This document shows, piece after piece, positions 9,468 through 18,266 of a stretch of 64,000 nucleotides of DNA. The notes beneath the pieces are model-generated. The model made no database searches, was not told the origin of the DNA, and worked only from the letters and a program-made list of their open reading frames with translations. Made by a program: the position numbers and the translations under genes. This DNA comes from CAWHJB01 sp963698715 (GTDB taxonomy: Bacteria; Chloroflexota; Anaerolineae; Anaerolineales; UBA4823). The DNA is taken from the NCBI GenBank assembly GCA_963698715.1, contig CAVORW010000003.1, positions 62,001 through 126,000 of the forward strand, given 5' to 3'. Each line of letters starts with the position of its first letter. Within the stretch, counting starts at the first letter, position 1.

Positions 9468-10075
9468 AAATCGGCCTCCAATATTTTAGGATTTATTGGG
9501 GAATCCTGGAGTATATGCATTCAACAAAGGTTTCCAAAGGGCTGGCCAACAACTGCCGCAAGAATAAGAGCACAACCACAAATCGGTGAATTTGCAGGGT
9601 CCTTTTCTGACGGAGTGATCGGGCTTCCTTCCCGGGTTCGTGAAAGAACGCGAATTCTTTCGGTAAGGCAGCAATCCTAAAATCAATAATTATCTGTTAG
9701 TAAATTTGATGCCATTTTTAAGCCTTTATGTCCAGGGCATCAGATGTTTGCTGGCAAGCCACTCTTCTAGCAAGTGGGGTTGGGTGATACTATTTGGATC
9801 CGTACAGGTCAGGAAATTGAACCCGTACCGTCAGGGGAGCGATTGGATGACCAGTTCAGCGAGAATTTACTAAAAAAATACCCATAGGAGGGATGTTTTT
9901 GGACATTCTCGCATGGGTAAGGTCGGGTAAAGTTTCATGGATGCACCAGGTTGATGAAAGGAAACAAAAACCGATTGGGCATATCAGATTGTATGGTTAA
10001 CATAATAATACTATCATCTAATATATCTGATGTCAAGATAATGGTTTTATAAGACGCTAGCACTTGTAAATAGAT

Positions 10076-10089
10076 ATATCATATGATAT
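10076..10089. promoter_or_regulatory. AT-rich palindrome, candidate operator
   Basis: ATATCATATGATAT is a perfect 14-base palindrome located about 105 bases upstream of the GntR start and between the divergent gene arms. Its symmetry and position fit an operator for the adjacent FCD-type regulator. Binding is an inference only. Confidence 0.45.
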
Positions 10090-10150
10090 TATAACTTGAA
10101 TAAGCGGTTTTCAAACCGCCTGGCTGTGTACAGCCCATCGAACAGATATG

Positions 10151-10169
10151 CCCCCCATCGGGGGTTTTT
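10151..10169 (+). terminator. Hairpin plus T-tract in the GntR leader (possible attenuator)
   Basis: A C-run (10151-10156) pairs with GGGGG (10160-10164), followed at once by five T residues, 25 bases before the gntR start codon and after two other small hairpins. This is the shape of an intrinsic terminator placed inside a leader. It could attenuate gntR transcription or end a short upstream transcript. The loop is very short (about 3 bases), which weakens the call. Confidence 0.5.
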
Positions 10170-10193
10170 ACAGAATGCTCAGGAGATTACAAC

Positions 10194-10874
10194 GTGAAAG
10201 CAGGGGACACTTCAAAAGAGCTTATCTACAGGGAGCTTCGGCGTGAAATCATTATGGGTCATCGAAATCCAGGTGAGCGGTTTAACGTCGAAGATATTGC
10301 CAACCACTATACGACGAGCGTGACACCCGTTCGCGATGCTCTACAAATGTTGAGCCAGGAAGGGTTGGTCACAATCAAACCTCGTTCAGGGTATTTTGTT
10401 AGCCGTATAACCCTGAAAGAATTGCGCGATATGCTGGAACTGCGCCGGATATTGGAAATAGCTGCCATCGAGCGGGCAGTGCTCCGAATTACCGACGAGC
10501 AGATTGCAATGCTGAAAAGCGTGCATGCCGGCTACACGGGTGATGATGATGTCTCTTATGATCGATATACGGATGAAAATCGCCGCTTCCATTATTTGCT
10601 GGCAGAAGCCTCCGGCAACCATGAATTGGCGTCTATGCTTGGGCATCTTCACGACCGGCTTGCTCGTTTTATGGTGATGCGTCATGGGGGGCGGTCTCAG
10701 GATATTACCCATGCAAATATTGTTATCGCCCTGGAGCAGCATAACCTGGAGGCAGCCAAACAGGCATTGCTGGATGAAATTGATACCAGTCGGGATACTA
10801 TTTTGGATGGCGTGATGCAAGAAGAAGCTGCTTTCTGGCATTTGGATGCGAATCGGGCCTCCATAAAAGTTTAA
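10194..10874 (+). CDS. GntR-family (FCD/FadR-type) transcription regulator
   Basis: DNA-binding regulator, 226 residues, probably sensing an organic acid or amine handled by the neighbouring methyltransferase island. Residues ~8-75 form the GntR winged helix ('YRELRREIIMGHRNPGERFN', 'YTTSVTPVRDALQMLSQEGL'). Residues ~85-215 form the all-helical FCD domain, with 'ENRRFHYLLAEASGN' and 'HANIVIALEQHN' containing the usual metal-binding histidines. The start is GTG 10194 with AGGAG nine bases upstream. It is divergent from mttB copy 2 and upstream of the corrinoid protein gene, so it is the natural candidate for local control. Confidence 0.9.
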   Translation: MKAGDTSKELIYRELRREIIMGHRNPGERFNVEDIANHYTTSVTPVRDALQMLSQEGLVTIKPRSGYFVSRITLKELRDMLELRRILEIAAIERAVLRITDEQIAMLKSVHAGYTGDDDVSYDRYTDENRRFHYLLAEASGNHELASMLGHLHDRLARFMVMRHGGRSQDITHANIVIALEQHNLEAAKQALLDEIDTSRDTILDGVMQEEAAFWHLDANRASIKV

Positions 10875-11154
10875 TCTTTTGGTCTGTAATTATTAGGCTT
10901 CCATCCATCTACTGAGAACCATAGCTGCTTACCCTTCAGAGATCTACAAGGATCTAAAATAAGGAGTTGGATTTGGGAGTATCGCCAGAAAGCCATAGGC
11001 AATTAAAGCAACTTTGTTATAAAATGTGCTAAGTTCCTGTCTAATAAGCCAGAGGTTGGTGCTTGTGTTGTGTGGAAAGCGAGCACAAGAACAATTATAG
11101 CCAGGTTTGCAGGCATTCATAAAACCATTCAAGATTGGATTGAGGAAAAGGATT

Positions 11155-11781
11155 ATGTCACTAGAAAAAATCTACCAGGACGTTATCGACGGAAAGGCTT
11201 CGGATGTTGAAGCAGGTGTAAATGCAGCTCTGGCAGATGGGGTCGCCGCGGATGTTATTCTAAACAAGGCCCTCATTGCCGCGATGGATGAAGTGGGTAA
11301 GCGTTTCGAGGAAGGCGACTTCTTCGTTCCAGAAATGCTAATTGCTGCCCGCGCTATGCAGGCCGGCCTCAAGCATCTCAAGCCTCACCTGGCAGATACG
11401 GATATTAAATCGGCTGGTAAGGTTGCGATCGGTACTGTAAAGGGCGATCTGCACGATATCGGTAAGAACCTGGTAGCCATGATGCTGGAAGGCGCTGGTT
11501 TTGAAGTGGTCGACCTGGGCGTCGATGTTTCCCCGGAAGCCTTTGTCAAAGCCGCTCAGGAAGGCGCCCAGATTGTCGGTATGTCGGCTTTGTTGACGAC
11601 TACGATGGGTAATATGCAGCGGACTGTCGACGCATTAACCGCGGCCGGGCTGCGTGATCAAGTCAAAGTAGTCATTGGCGGTGCGCCCGTCACCGATGAT
11701 TATGCAAAGAAGATTGGGGCAGACGCTTATGCTCCGGATGCTTCAAGTGCAACACGGGTGCTACGCTCTCTGGTAAATTGA
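11155..11781 (+). CDS. Corrinoid (B12-binding) methyl-carrier protein, MtgC/MtbC type
   Basis: Methyl carrier between the MttB-type methyltransferases and the pterin methyltransferase. The 208-residue product has the two-domain layout of this family: an N-terminal helical cap (residues ~1-85, 'FFVPEMLIAARAMQ') and a Rossmann-like B12-binding domain starting at 'KVAIGTVKGDLHDIGKN', in which D98-L-H100-D-I-G103 is the classic DxHxxG motif with the cobalt-ligand histidine. Later 'GMSALLTTTM' and 'IGGAPV' complete the binding site. Start chosen at ATG 11155 (GAGG upstream, family-typical N-terminus) rather than the in-frame ATG 48 bases earlier. A corrinoid reactivase (RamA-like) is not in the window. 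Confidence 0.93.
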   Translation: MSLEKIYQDVIDGKASDVEAGVNAALADGVAADVILNKALIAAMDEVGKRFEEGDFFVPEMLIAARAMQAGLKHLKPHLADTDIKSAGKVAIGTVKGDLHDIGKNLVAMMLEGAGFEVVDLGVDVSPEAFVKAAQEGAQIVGMSALLTTTMGNMQRTVDALTAAGLRDQVKVVIGGAPVTDDYAKKIGADAYAPDASSATRVLRSLVN

Positions 11782-11867
11782 TGAGTTGATTCAAGCCGGA
11801 TTGGAGCAGATTGTGCTTGGTGCCAGTCTTCTCCACCCGCCACGAATAGAGAAAACGGTTTTATATT

Positions 11868-12740
11868 ATGCAAACAAAGCTGACCAATGGAGATCGGACT
11901 GTCATTATCAGTCCGGATCATCCTTTTGTTATGATCGGTGAGCGGATAAATCCAACCCGCCGGAAAAAATTGGCTTCTACGATGGCAGAAGGCGATTTTT
12001 CGGTCGCGTTGGAAGACGCCCGGCGCCAGTTGGACGCCGGGGCACAGGTCCTGGATGTCAATGCCGGGGTTCCCGGTGCAGATGAGCCCGCCCTCATGCT
12101 TGGGTTGGTCCAGGCTCTCCTGGGAATCACCGATGCTCCGCTGTGTATCGATTCTGCCAATCCGGATGCCCTTGAAGTCGCTTTGCAGGTATATCCGGGC
12201 AAGGCATTGATAAACTCCACAACCGCTGAGGCCAGCATGATGGATCGGGTGCTGCCGCTGGTGCAGAAATATAATGCAGCCGTGATTGGTGTGATTTCAG
12301 ACGAGTCCGGCATCCCGGCTACTGCCGAGGACCGCCTGCAAGTTGCCCGGAAGCTGCTCAAGCGGGCAGCTGATTTCGGTATTCCAGCAGAAGATGTTGT
12401 GATTGACTGTCTGGCACTGACTGTCGGCGCAGACCATAAAGCCGGGCAGGTGACCTTGGATGCGATGCGCTTGATTCGCGATGAATTGGGTGTCAATCTG
12501 AGCTTAGGAGCCAGCAACGTTTCCTTTGGCTTGCCCGACCGCAAGATTATCAATACTGCTTATCTGGCCCTGGCAATCGCCCGTGGTATGACGGCCGCCA
12601 TTACTGATCCAACGGTTCCTGAGATTCGTACCACACTTTTGGCGTGCGATTTGCTGATAGGCCATGATGAATATGCTATGCAGTGGATTAAGGCTTATCG
12701 CAAACGCGTTAAAGAGGCTGAAGCCAGCGCAAGCAATTAG
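11868..12740 (+). CDS. Pterin-binding methyltransferase (methylcorrinoid:tetrahydrofolate type, MtgA/AcsE-like)
   Basis: Cytoplasmic TIM-barrel enzyme of the pterin-binding superfamily (dihydropteroate-synthase-like), expected to exchange a methyl group between the corrinoid protein and tetrahydrofolate. Signatures are 'MIGERINPTRR' at the N-terminus, 'VLDVNAGVPGADE' near residue 62, 'PLCIDSANPDALEVAL', 'INSTTAE' and 'LSLGASNVSFGLPDR' near residue 210, all as in CH3-THF:corrinoid methyltransferases. The length of 290 residues fits a stand-alone enzyme rather than methionine synthase. It follows the corrinoid protein by 86 bases on the same strand, which completes a three-component MtgB/C/A-like system. 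Confidence 0.92.
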   Translation: MQTKLTNGDRTVIISPDHPFVMIGERINPTRRKKLASTMAEGDFSVALEDARRQLDAGAQVLDVNAGVPGADEPALMLGLVQALLGITDAPLCIDSANPDALEVALQVYPGKALINSTTAEASMMDRVLPLVQKYNAAVIGVISDESGIPATAEDRLQVARKLLKRAADFGIPAEDVVIDCLALTVGADHKAGQVTLDAMRLIRDELGVNLSLGASNVSFGLPDRKIINTAYLALAIARGMTAAITDPTVPEIRTTLLACDLLIGHDEYAMQWIKAYRKRVKEAEASASN

Positions 12741-12766
12741 CCTAATCAAGGCATTTCAGCTATGAT

Positions 12767-12800
12767 CTCGGGCCATCCGGCCTCAAACGGATGGCCCGAG
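12767..12800 (+). terminator. Intrinsic terminator-like hairpin
   Basis: A 13-bp perfect stem (12767-12779 with 12788-12800) with an 8-base loop follows the pterin methyltransferase gene and is followed by a short T run (TTTG). It may partly separate the corrinoid/pterin genes from the symporter gene that starts 38 bases later, or act as a read-through attenuator. Confidence 0.7.
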
Positions 12801-12837
12801 TTTGCAATAGCACCTGATCGCTTTCAGGAGGGGAACT

Positions 12838-14223
12838 ATGACTACCAGCACCCCAGAATTGGCAAGCCGAAGCCGTTTGAGCCGCCGATTGAAAATGCTG
12901 TTCAGTACAGGGGATTTAAGCACCAGCATTCCTCTGGCGATCCTGATGTTTTTTCAGCTTTACTTTCTGACGGATGTAGCCGGCCTGCGCCCCGATTTAG
13001 CTGGCTGGGCTGTTGGGCTTAGCCGCATTTGGGATGCTGTCAATGATCCCCTGTTTGGTCTGATGTCAGATCGCATTCGTTCCCGCTGGGGCAGGCGCCG
13101 GGTGCTGCTGCTATTTGGCGCAATCCCGCTGGGTGTGTCATTCATCTTGATGTGGCTGGTGCCTCCTTTGGACCCGCTCGGTTTGACCATTTATTACACA
13201 GCCGTATTCATTGTCTTTGATACTGTATTCACAATGGTGCACGTGGGTTATAACGCCCTGACCCCTGAGCTGACTGAAGATTATGATGAGCGCAGCTCCT
13301 TAAACGGCTATCGCATGGTTTTCAGTATTTCGGGGACATTGGGTGCGATTATCCTGGCAACTGTATTGGGTTGGTACTTACCTGCCCGGCTTCAATTCGC
13401 GGTAGTGGGAATATGCCTGGGTCTGGTTTCGATGGTCCCGCCCCTGGTAGTCTTTAAAGTTACTCGCGAAATACCTGCAGATCAACAGCCTGAAGCCCTG
13501 CCAGCCGCGCAAGCACTGGTAACCACCTTAAGCAACAAACCTTTTCAGCTTGTGATGGGGCTCTATCTCTTCAGCTGGACGACAGCCAGCATACTGGCAG
13601 CCGTCCTGGTATATTTTGCCAATTATCGTTTGCATGTACCCGAGCAGGCCAACTATTTCGTCCTGGTTGCCCAGGGTTGCGCAATCATCTTTATTCCCCT
13701 GATTGTCTTATTGGCAAAGCGGCTGGATAAGCGCCGGGCTTTCATCCTGGGCACATTAACCTGGATTGGGGTGCTGTTGGGGATTTCAATCTTGAGATCG
13801 GATCAGATCGGGCTGGCCTACCTGCTGGCGGCGCTGGCTGGGATTGGGATAGCGACGGCCTATGTAATTCCTTGGGCAATGATTCCCGATATTGTCGAGA
13901 TCGATCAGTTGAAAACCGGCCAGCGTAGAGAAGGCTCGTTCTATGCTTTTGCCTCTTTTTTCCAAAAATTGGCGACTGGTCTGGCTATCTGGGGGATAGG
14001 CCAGGCCCTGGCCTACACGGGTTACATTACTCCGGTTGTAGGTGAACCGCTGCCAGCCCAACCTGAACAGGTGGTTTCAGCTATCCGGATCTTTGCCGGC
14101 CCAGTGCCGGCTGCCTTGCTTCTTCTGGCAATTCTGTTCGCCTGGCGTTTTCCAATCACACGCACCAGCCATCAGGCTACCCTGGCGGCCCTGGCTGCTA
14201 GAGAAGATTACGACAGGCAATAA
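12838..14223 (+). CDS. GPH-family (MFS_2) sodium/proton symporter
   Basis: Membrane transporter of the glycoside-pentoside-hexuronide:cation symporter group, about 12 hydrophobic helices over 461 residues. The family pattern 'SRIWDAVNDPLFGLMSDRIRSRWGRRRVLLL' region lies at residues ~62-92 (D and R residues of the cation site and the helix 2-3 loop), and 'HVGYNALTPELTEDYDERSSLNGYRM' near residue 140. It starts at ATG 12838 after GGAGGGGAAC. GPH members near methyltransferase genes often import methylated amines or amino acids rather than sugars, so it is the likely uptake system of this island; the substrate is an inference. Confidence 0.88.
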   Translation: MTTSTPELASRSRLSRRLKMLFSTGDLSTSIPLAILMFFQLYFLTDVAGLRPDLAGWAVGLSRIWDAVNDPLFGLMSDRIRSRWGRRRVLLLFGAIPLGVSFILMWLVPPLDPLGLTIYYTAVFIVFDTVFTMVHVGYNALTPELTEDYDERSSLNGYRMVFSISGTLGAIILATVLGWYLPARLQFAVVGICLGLVSMVPPLVVFKVTREIPADQQPEALPAAQALVTTLSNKPFQLVMGLYLFSWTTASILAAVLVYFANYRLHVPEQANYFVLVAQGCAIIFIPLIVLLAKRLDKRRAFILGTLTWIGVLLGISILRSDQIGLAYLLAALAGIGIATAYVIPWAMIPDIVEIDQLKTGQRREGSFYAFASFFQKLATGLAIWGIGQALAYTGYITPVVGEPLPAQPEQVVSAIRIFAGPVPAALLLLAILFAWRFPITRTSHQATLAALAAREDYDRQ

Positions 14224-14277
14224 TTTCAACCCTGGCCTGAGCTGTTCTGGGTAGGGTATAGGATTGGGAGCAAAAGT

Positions 14278-15429
14278 ATGTTGAAAGTTTATGGCAGAGC
14301 AGCCATCTGTGATTTCCTGAACGATAGGATTGTATACCGCAACCTGGTTCCGGTCGATAAGCGCCTGCCAGGGCTGGATGCTTTCAGAGAAAAATTGGCC
14401 ATTCCGGCTGGTATGATTCCAAGAAAGAGTGAGGCAGATTATGCCAGAGCAGTTGTTCACCTGTTGGGTTTGGCTCGCATGTTGGATGCTCCAGCAGCCA
14501 GAATCCGGCGCCTGATTTTTATTGGCGATACTCGTCTGAATGATGGCACCGCCTTCGATAATATATGCCGGGCAGGTGGTTGGCCGGGATTGGCATTCAT
14601 TGGCTCAGAATCCGCCGGGCCTGCGGCGACGGAAGTGACTTACAGCACCAGCGGCCAGGCAATTTTTCTCTCAAATCGCTGGGCCTCACTCCTCGATAAC
14701 AGCCGGGCTGGATTCGAGCATTTCCGTGCCTCCCACGGATTTCCGGTGGATGAAGAAACTGCAGTGGTTGTCGATCTCGATAAAACTGCTCTAGGAGCAC
14801 GCGGCCGCAATGCCCAGGTGATCGATCAGGCTCGTGTCCAGGCAGTCCGAGATACGGTTGCAGGTTTGTTGGGCACAGAGTTTGATCCACCGGCTTTCCA
14901 GGCCGCCTACAACCAGTTAAACCAGGTGGAATTTCACCCCTTCACGCGCGATAACCAGGATTATCTGGCCTACATCTGCCTGATTTTGGGCAGCGGGATC
15001 TATGATTTGCAGGAGCTTATCCGGAAGATCCAATCCGACCAGCTCGAATCGATCCGGGCATTCATGGCTGAGATCGAATCTCGATCCAATGAACTCCTGC
15101 CGGCCCTGGGTCAGATCCACCGGCTGATTTATGACAATGTCCAGATCGGGGATCCGACGCCATTCAAGGCCTTCCGGCGCAACGAATTCTTGGTAACCGT
15201 CAGTCGGATGGGCCATTTGCCAGATGATGCTCCCATCCAGGATTTTTTGGAGCATGAAATTTTGATTACCAGGGAAGTGCAAGCTTTGGTTGTGGATTGG
15301 TTGCAGAAAGGCGTGTTGCTCTTCGGTCTGTCGGATAAGCCCGATGAGGCTTCCCTGCCGACTCCCGAGCAGACAAGCCAGGGCTATCTACCTATTCATC
15401 GTACCCCGACTCACATCCTGGGGACGTAG
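14278..15429 (+). CDS. HAD-like protein of unknown role at the end of the methyltransferase island
   Basis: A 383-residue protein I do not recognise as a named family. 'AVVVDLDKTALG' (D166-L-D168-K-T170) is a HAD motif I (DxDxT), and 'LLFGLSDKPDEAS' near residue 340 resembles the phosphate/aspartate end of HAD phosphatases. The segment before motif I (~160 residues, with 'IRRLIFIGDTRLNDG' near residue 82) is long and unusual for the superfamily. It follows the symporter by 54 bases on the same strand and ends the plus-strand arm, so it is probably part of the island. A phosphatase-like or purely regulatory role are both possible. Confidence 0.6.
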   Translation: MLKVYGRAAICDFLNDRIVYRNLVPVDKRLPGLDAFREKLAIPAGMIPRKSEADYARAVVHLLGLARMLDAPAARIRRLIFIGDTRLNDGTAFDNICRAGGWPGLAFIGSESAGPAATEVTYSTSGQAIFLSNRWASLLDNSRAGFEHFRASHGFPVDEETAVVVDLDKTALGARGRNAQVIDQARVQAVRDTVAGLLGTEFDPPAFQAAYNQLNQVEFHPFTRDNQDYLAYICLILGSGIYDLQELIRKIQSDQLESIRAFMAEIESRSNELLPALGQIHRLIYDNVQIGDPTPFKAFRRNEFLVTVSRMGHLPDDAPIQDFLEHEILITREVQALVVDWLQKGVLLFGLSDKPDEASLPTPEQTSQGYLPIHRTPTHILGT

Positions 15430-15479
15430 AGGCGCGTTTATAAAACAGTCTATTTTCTGCAGTCGTGTACCAGAATCGA

Positions 15480-15510
15480 CGAGAGACGGCCAACCCCTGG
15501 TCGTCTCTCG
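15480..15510 (+). terminator. Intrinsic terminator-like hairpin
   Basis: CGAGAGACG (15480-15488) pairs with CGTCTCTCG (15502-15510), a 9-bp perfect stem after the HAD-like gene, followed by GTTTATA. It closes the plus-strand arm of the methyltransferase island. Confidence 0.65.
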
Positions 15511-15621
15511 GTTTATATGACGGGATTGCGGGATACGTATCCCTATATCCAGGATCTAGGTAACCTTTTCGGTTTGAGTTCGAGTGCTCCAGAACTCAAG
15601 CTATTGAGGCTGTCCAGGGTA

Positions 15622-15879
15622 TCAGGCCCCAGATGCCGAATTGATTTCATCTGACGAAGGGGCCGGCATGATAACTGCCTGTCCAGCTGATTCTTCCGGT
15701 ACGACCAGCCACAGGACCAGATAGACCAGGATTCCATGTCCGCCAAGCAGAAATGCAAACACGAAAAACAGCCGGACTAAGGTTGGATCGATATCAAAAA
15801 ATTCGCCGATACCGGCGCATACTCCGCCCAGCATGCGATTGCTGCGGGATCGATAGAGTCGTTTGACATTTTGAGACAT
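15622..15879 (-). CDS. PspC-domain membrane protein
   Basis: Small membrane protein (85 residues) with a phage-shock-protein-C domain: 'RSRSNRMLGGVCAGIGEFFDIDP' followed by a transmembrane helix (~residues 33-58, 'RLFFVFAFLLGGHGILVYLVLWLVV'). Likely a membrane stress or envelope-associated factor. The start is ATG 15879 with GGAG eight bases upstream; the longer in-frame extension to 15996 would overlap thrC and has no family match. It lies 94 bases downstream of thrC on the same strand. Confidence 0.85.
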   Translation of the reverse strand: MSQNVKRLYRSRSNRMLGGVCAGIGEFFDIDPTLVRLFFVFAFLLGGHGILVYLVLWLVVPEESAGQAVIMPAPSSDEINSASGA

Positions 15880-15973
15880 TTCTTTACTCCCTATTGAACG
15901 ATTTGGTAGTTCTATAGGGTTTACGCAGTCTGGGGCGAAAGGTTGCACACGACAACATGCTTCGATGCCTGGA

Positions 15974-17029
15974 TTACCCCAAGATGGCGTGCTCAAGCGC
16001 CGTCAAATCAACCGGCAAACTCTGGGGTTTGGCCATCCGGCGTGTGATGATATCAGGATCCTTTAAGCCATGCCCGGTGCAAACTACCACAATTCGCCAT
16101 CCACCGGGTGCAAGAAATCCATCCCTGATCTGACGCGCCAGGCCCGCCATTCCAGCGGCTGAAGCGGGTTCAACCCAAATGCCTTCACCTGCCAGGCGGC
16201 GCTGCATGGACAGAATCTCATCGTCGCTGACCGCGATTATTTGCCCGCCGGATTCCTCGGCAGCCTGCACGGCCTGCTCGCCGCGTGCCGGGCGGCCAAT
16301 CCGGATGGCCGTTGCCAGCGTCTCTGGATGTTCGATGGGACGTCCGAGTACGAGCGGCGCAGCCCCGGCTGCCTGGACTCCCAGCAGGCGCGGCAGCCCA
16401 CTGCCATTAAGCAGGTTGTACTGCTTGAAACCCAGCCAGTAGGAAGTGATATTGCCCGCGTTGCCGACCGGCAGGCAAAGCAAGTCCGGAGCGCTGCCCA
16501 ACTGTTCGCAAATTTCGAAAGCAGCTGTTTTCTGGCCTTCCAGACGGTAAGGGTTGAGCGAATTGACCAGGGCAATTGGATACTTTTGGGTGATGGCAAC
16601 TACCAACGACAGCGCGTCGTCAAATGAGCCCTCGATCTGGATGACTTCCGCCCCATAGGCAACCGCCCCAGCCAGCTTGCCAGCCGCCACTTTACCCTGG
16701 GGGATCAGCACAATGGATCGCAGTCCACAGCGGGCCGCATAAGCCGCTGCTGAAGCAGCAGTATTGCCGGTTGAAGCGCAGATCACCGCTTTGGCGTTGC
16801 GTCCAGCAGCTTCGCTGATGGCGGCAGTCATTCCCCGATCTTTGAAGGAGCCGGTCGGGTTCAGGCCTTCGTATTTAACAAAGAGTTCGAAACCGCCGCC
16901 CAACTCATCCGCGATGCGGGGAACCGGGATAAGAGGCGTATTGCCTTCCTGAAGGCTGACCCGAGTGGTGTGGTCGGGTAGATCGAGCAAATGTCCATAA
17001 CGGGAGAGCAGTCCGGAGTAATTCATCAT
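15974..17029 (-). CDS. thrC: Threonine synthase
   Basis: PLP enzyme converting O-phosphohomoserine to threonine. The 351-residue product is of the shorter thrC class. Signatures are 'YEGLNPTGSFKDRGMTAA' with the Schiff-base Lys63, 'ICASTGNTAASAAAYAARCG' (phosphate and substrate contacts), 'LPVGNAGNITSYWLGF' (glycine-rich PLP-phosphate loop) and 'WVEPASAAGMAGLARQ'. The start is ATG 17029. The gene stands alone, without thrA/B neighbours. An alternative is a threonine-dehydratase-like relative, but the motif set is that of threonine synthase. Confidence 0.93.
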   Translation of the reverse strand: MMNYSGLLSRYGHLLDLPDHTTRVSLQEGNTPLIPVPRIADELGGGFELFVKYEGLNPTGSFKDRGMTAAISEAAGRNAKAVICASTGNTAASAAAYAARCGLRSIVLIPQGKVAAGKLAGAVAYGAEVIQIEGSFDDALSLVVAITQKYPIALVNSLNPYRLEGQKTAAFEICEQLGSAPDLLCLPVGNAGNITSYWLGFKQYNLLNGSGLPRLLGVQAAGAAPLVLGRPIEHPETLATAIRIGRPARGEQAVQAAEESGGQIIAVSDDEILSMQRRLAGEGIWVEPASAAGMAGLARQIRDGFLAPGGWRIVVVCTGHGLKDPDIITRRMAKPQSLPVDLTALEHAILG

Positions 17030-17275
17030 CGTGGTCTGTGCATTTAATATATAACTAGACAGGATGTGCTATTCTAACATCTTTTGGATTCGCTCAGCCT
17101 GTGCCAGGATTTAGTGGCCTAAGTTTGGACTTTTTGATCTTTCTAACAATTTCACCCCCAAATCTTGGGTAACACCACAGACTTTTCCAGAGAACCATTA
17201 TTGTTATGATTAGCAAACGGATCTCATCAGGTACAATATTGGCACCAGTGATCAAATTATGAGCGGGAAGAGCAT

Positions 17276-18160
17276 ATGAGTAATTCAAGCAGGCGCAAGC
17301 GGACAGAAACCAGCCCATTCGGGACGCCGGGCAGGATCAGCCACGATGCCTCAAAATTTTACGAAAGCCGCCTGTATGAAGGCATTCCAGGCGAACAGGA
17401 GTGGGAAGGCATTATCGAAAATCCAATTCCCGAAGATACACTAGACCAGTTGTTTTGTAAATCGAGCGAGGCGATGGATGAGTTGCCCGATAACAGCGTT
17501 CATCTGGTTGTCACCTCACCACCTTACAATGCGAACAAAAGTTACGATGAAGATCTTAACCTGGATGAATACCTGGCGATGCTGGGCCGGGTATGGGCGG
17601 AGACTTACCGGGTGCTGGCGCCCGGCGGGCGAATTTGCATCAATATTGCAAATTTAGGGCGCAAACCTTACCTGCCGCTGCACGCTTTTATTATCCAGCA
17701 GATGCTAGAGATCGGCTTTTTGATGCGGGGTGAGATTTTGTGGGACAAGGGAGCCAGCGCCAGCGCTTCCACGGCCTGGGGAAGCTGGATGTCTGCCGCC
17801 AATCCTGTGCTCAGGGATGTTCATGAATATATTCTGGTTTTTTCGAAGGGCAGCTTCAAACGCAAGCGCGCTAAGAAGGCTAACACGATTGCGAAACAAG
17901 ATTTCCTGTTATGGACGCGCAGTGTTTGGAGCTTCCCGGCAGTCTCCGCCAAAAAAATTGGCCATCCAGCCCCATTCCCGCTCGAACTGCCCCATCGTTT
18001 AATCCAGCTTTACACATTCCTGGGGGATGTGGTGTTGGATCCGTTTGTTGGTAGCGGCACCACCTGCCTGGCAGCCAAAGCTGATGGGCGGCGCTACCTG
18101 GGGTATGACACCTGTGAAGACTACCTGCAACTGGCTCGGGACAGGCTGGTTGGCGCCTGA
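17276..18160 (+). CDS. Orphan site-specific DNA methyltransferase (amino-methyltransferase, beta-type order)
   Basis: SAM-dependent DNA methyltransferase of the N4-cytosine/N6-adenine class. Catalytic motif IV is T80-S-P-P-Y84, and the SAM-binding motif 'LDPFVGSGTT' comes near residue 257, so motif IV precedes motif I as in beta-class enzymes. The SPPY form is often seen in N4-cytosine enzymes but also in adenine enzymes. The ~65-residue N-terminal part is basic and has no clear domain. No restriction endonuclease gene is adjacent, so it looks like an orphan regulator or a remnant of a restriction system. It begins at ATG 17276. Confidence 0.88.
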   Translation: MSNSSRRKRTETSPFGTPGRISHDASKFYESRLYEGIPGEQEWEGIIENPIPEDTLDQLFCKSSEAMDELPDNSVHLVVTSPPYNANKSYDEDLNLDEYLAMLGRVWAETYRVLAPGGRICINIANLGRKPYLPLHAFIIQQMLEIGFLMRGEILWDKGASASASTAWGSWMSAANPVLRDVHEYILVFSKGSFKRKRAKKANTIAKQDFLLWTRSVWSFPAVSAKKIGHPAPFPLELPHRLIQLYTFLGDVVLDPFVGSGTTCLAAKADGRRYLGYDTCEDYLQLARDRLVGA

Positions 18161-18266
18161 TTGAGCAACAAGTAAACTTTTGCCATTCCCGGCTGCGGAT
18201 TTAGCACGCCTTTTTCTTCCGCCTCTGGCGTGGGGGATCGGCCCCCGTATGGTGGAGAGCTACCCA

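Larger units (their letters stand above)
9468..10193. other. Divergent regulatory intergenic region of the methyltransferase island
   Basis: The 726 bases between mttB copy 2 (minus) and the GntR gene (plus) contain no convincing gene. The middle (about 9980-10095) is very AT-rich and contains an ATATCATATGATAT palindrome. The right part carries three short hairpins (10105-10120, 10122-10135, 10151-10164) before the GntR start. I looked for conserved cobalamin- or SAM-riboswitch boxes and recognised none. The region must hold the promoters of both arms of the island. Confidence 0.7.

Noticed and set aside
9468..10193. Cobalamin riboswitch upstream of the corrinoid genes
   Set aside because: I could not find recognisable B12-box or conserved core sequences on either strand.
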